Assembly (NCBI GenBank): GCA_027577415.1
Contig: JANBQS010000686.1
Location: forward strand, 1 to 13,542
Length of the DNA: 13,542 nucleotides
Direction of reading: 5' to 3'
From: Coemansia sp. RSA 922
Taxonomy: Eukaryota; Kickxellomycota; Kickxellomycetes; Kickxellales; Kickxellaceae
Part shown: piece after piece, positions 13,477 to 13,542 of the stretch
Numbering within the stretch: position 1 is the stretch's first letter
Layout: every line of letters begins with the position of its first letter
Translations under genes and position numbers: made by a program
The notes under the pieces: model-generated
Databases searched by the model: none
What the model was told of the DNA's origin: nothing
The model's input: the letters and a program-made list of their open reading frames with translations, nothing else

Positions 13477-13542
13477 ATGTTTAAGCTCTCTGTTCCTTAC
13501 AAACTTTGCTCTTTTACCCGTCAGTTCGCTCGAACGTACGCC
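13477..13542 (+). CDS. Start of a probable mitochondrial precursor protein (truncated by window)
   Basis: Twenty-two codons are visible before the window ends: MFKLSVPYKLCSFTRQFAR then TYA. The segment has basic residues (K3, K9, R15, R19), hydroxylated and hydrophobic residues and no acidic residue, as expected of a matrix-targeting presequence; R-T-Y-A resembles a processing-peptidase cleavage site. A TATA box lies 53 bp upstream and this is the first ATG after it. The mature protein is outside the window, so its function cannot be stated. Confidence 0.6.
   Translation, partial: MFKLSVPYKLCSFTRQFARTYA

Overview
This 13.5-kb window looks like nuclear DNA of a fungus, most likely an early-diverging one; Kickxellales (Coemansia-type) is my best guess, but that is inference from gene style, not proof. 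The evidence is compact and mostly intronless genes, short intergenic spaces (about 340-710 bp), clear TATA boxes 50-120 bp before start codons, GTAAGT-type introns in one gene, and unmistakable eukaryotic families (Gyp7-type TBC RabGAP, cullin-4, tandem AAA ATPase).

Layout, left to right. (1) 126-2894, minus: a two-domain AAA+ ATPase of the AFG2/SPATA5 kind. I rebuilt it from seven exons (520 residues). Its D1 half is one uninterrupted exon; all six introns fall in D2. The usual N-terminal substrate domain is absent and both Walker B motifs depart from consensus. (2) 3231-5864, plus: an 877-residue Gyp7/TBC1D15-like Rab GTPase-activating protein with both catalytic fingers, divergent from gene 1 across a 336-bp shared promoter. 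(3) 6239-8863, minus: an 874-residue protein I do not recognise, with an N-terminal membrane hairpin, a long acidic region made of internal repeats, and an Asn/Gly/Ala-rich region with another repeat family. It converges on gene 2, and a perfect 10-bp hairpin lies between them. (4) 9571-11826, minus: cullin-4, the scaffold of the CRL4 ubiquitin ligase, with its neddylation lysine. (5) 12375-12815, plus: a 146-residue orphan protein with a good TATA box. (6) 13477-13542, plus: the first 22 codons of a gene that runs off the window and begins with what looks like a mitochondrial import presequence; it has its own TATA box.

The genes do not form a recognisable pathway; this is ordinary fungal gene order, with endosomal Rab control, ubiquitin ligation and AAA remodelling as neighbours. 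I found no tRNA, rRNA, CRISPR array, transposon or viral remnant. The parts that most deserve a second look are the AAA protein (altered catalytic residues, missing N domain, one-sided intron distribution) and the repeat-built membrane protein of gene 3. I see no convincing evidence of a new multi-gene system.
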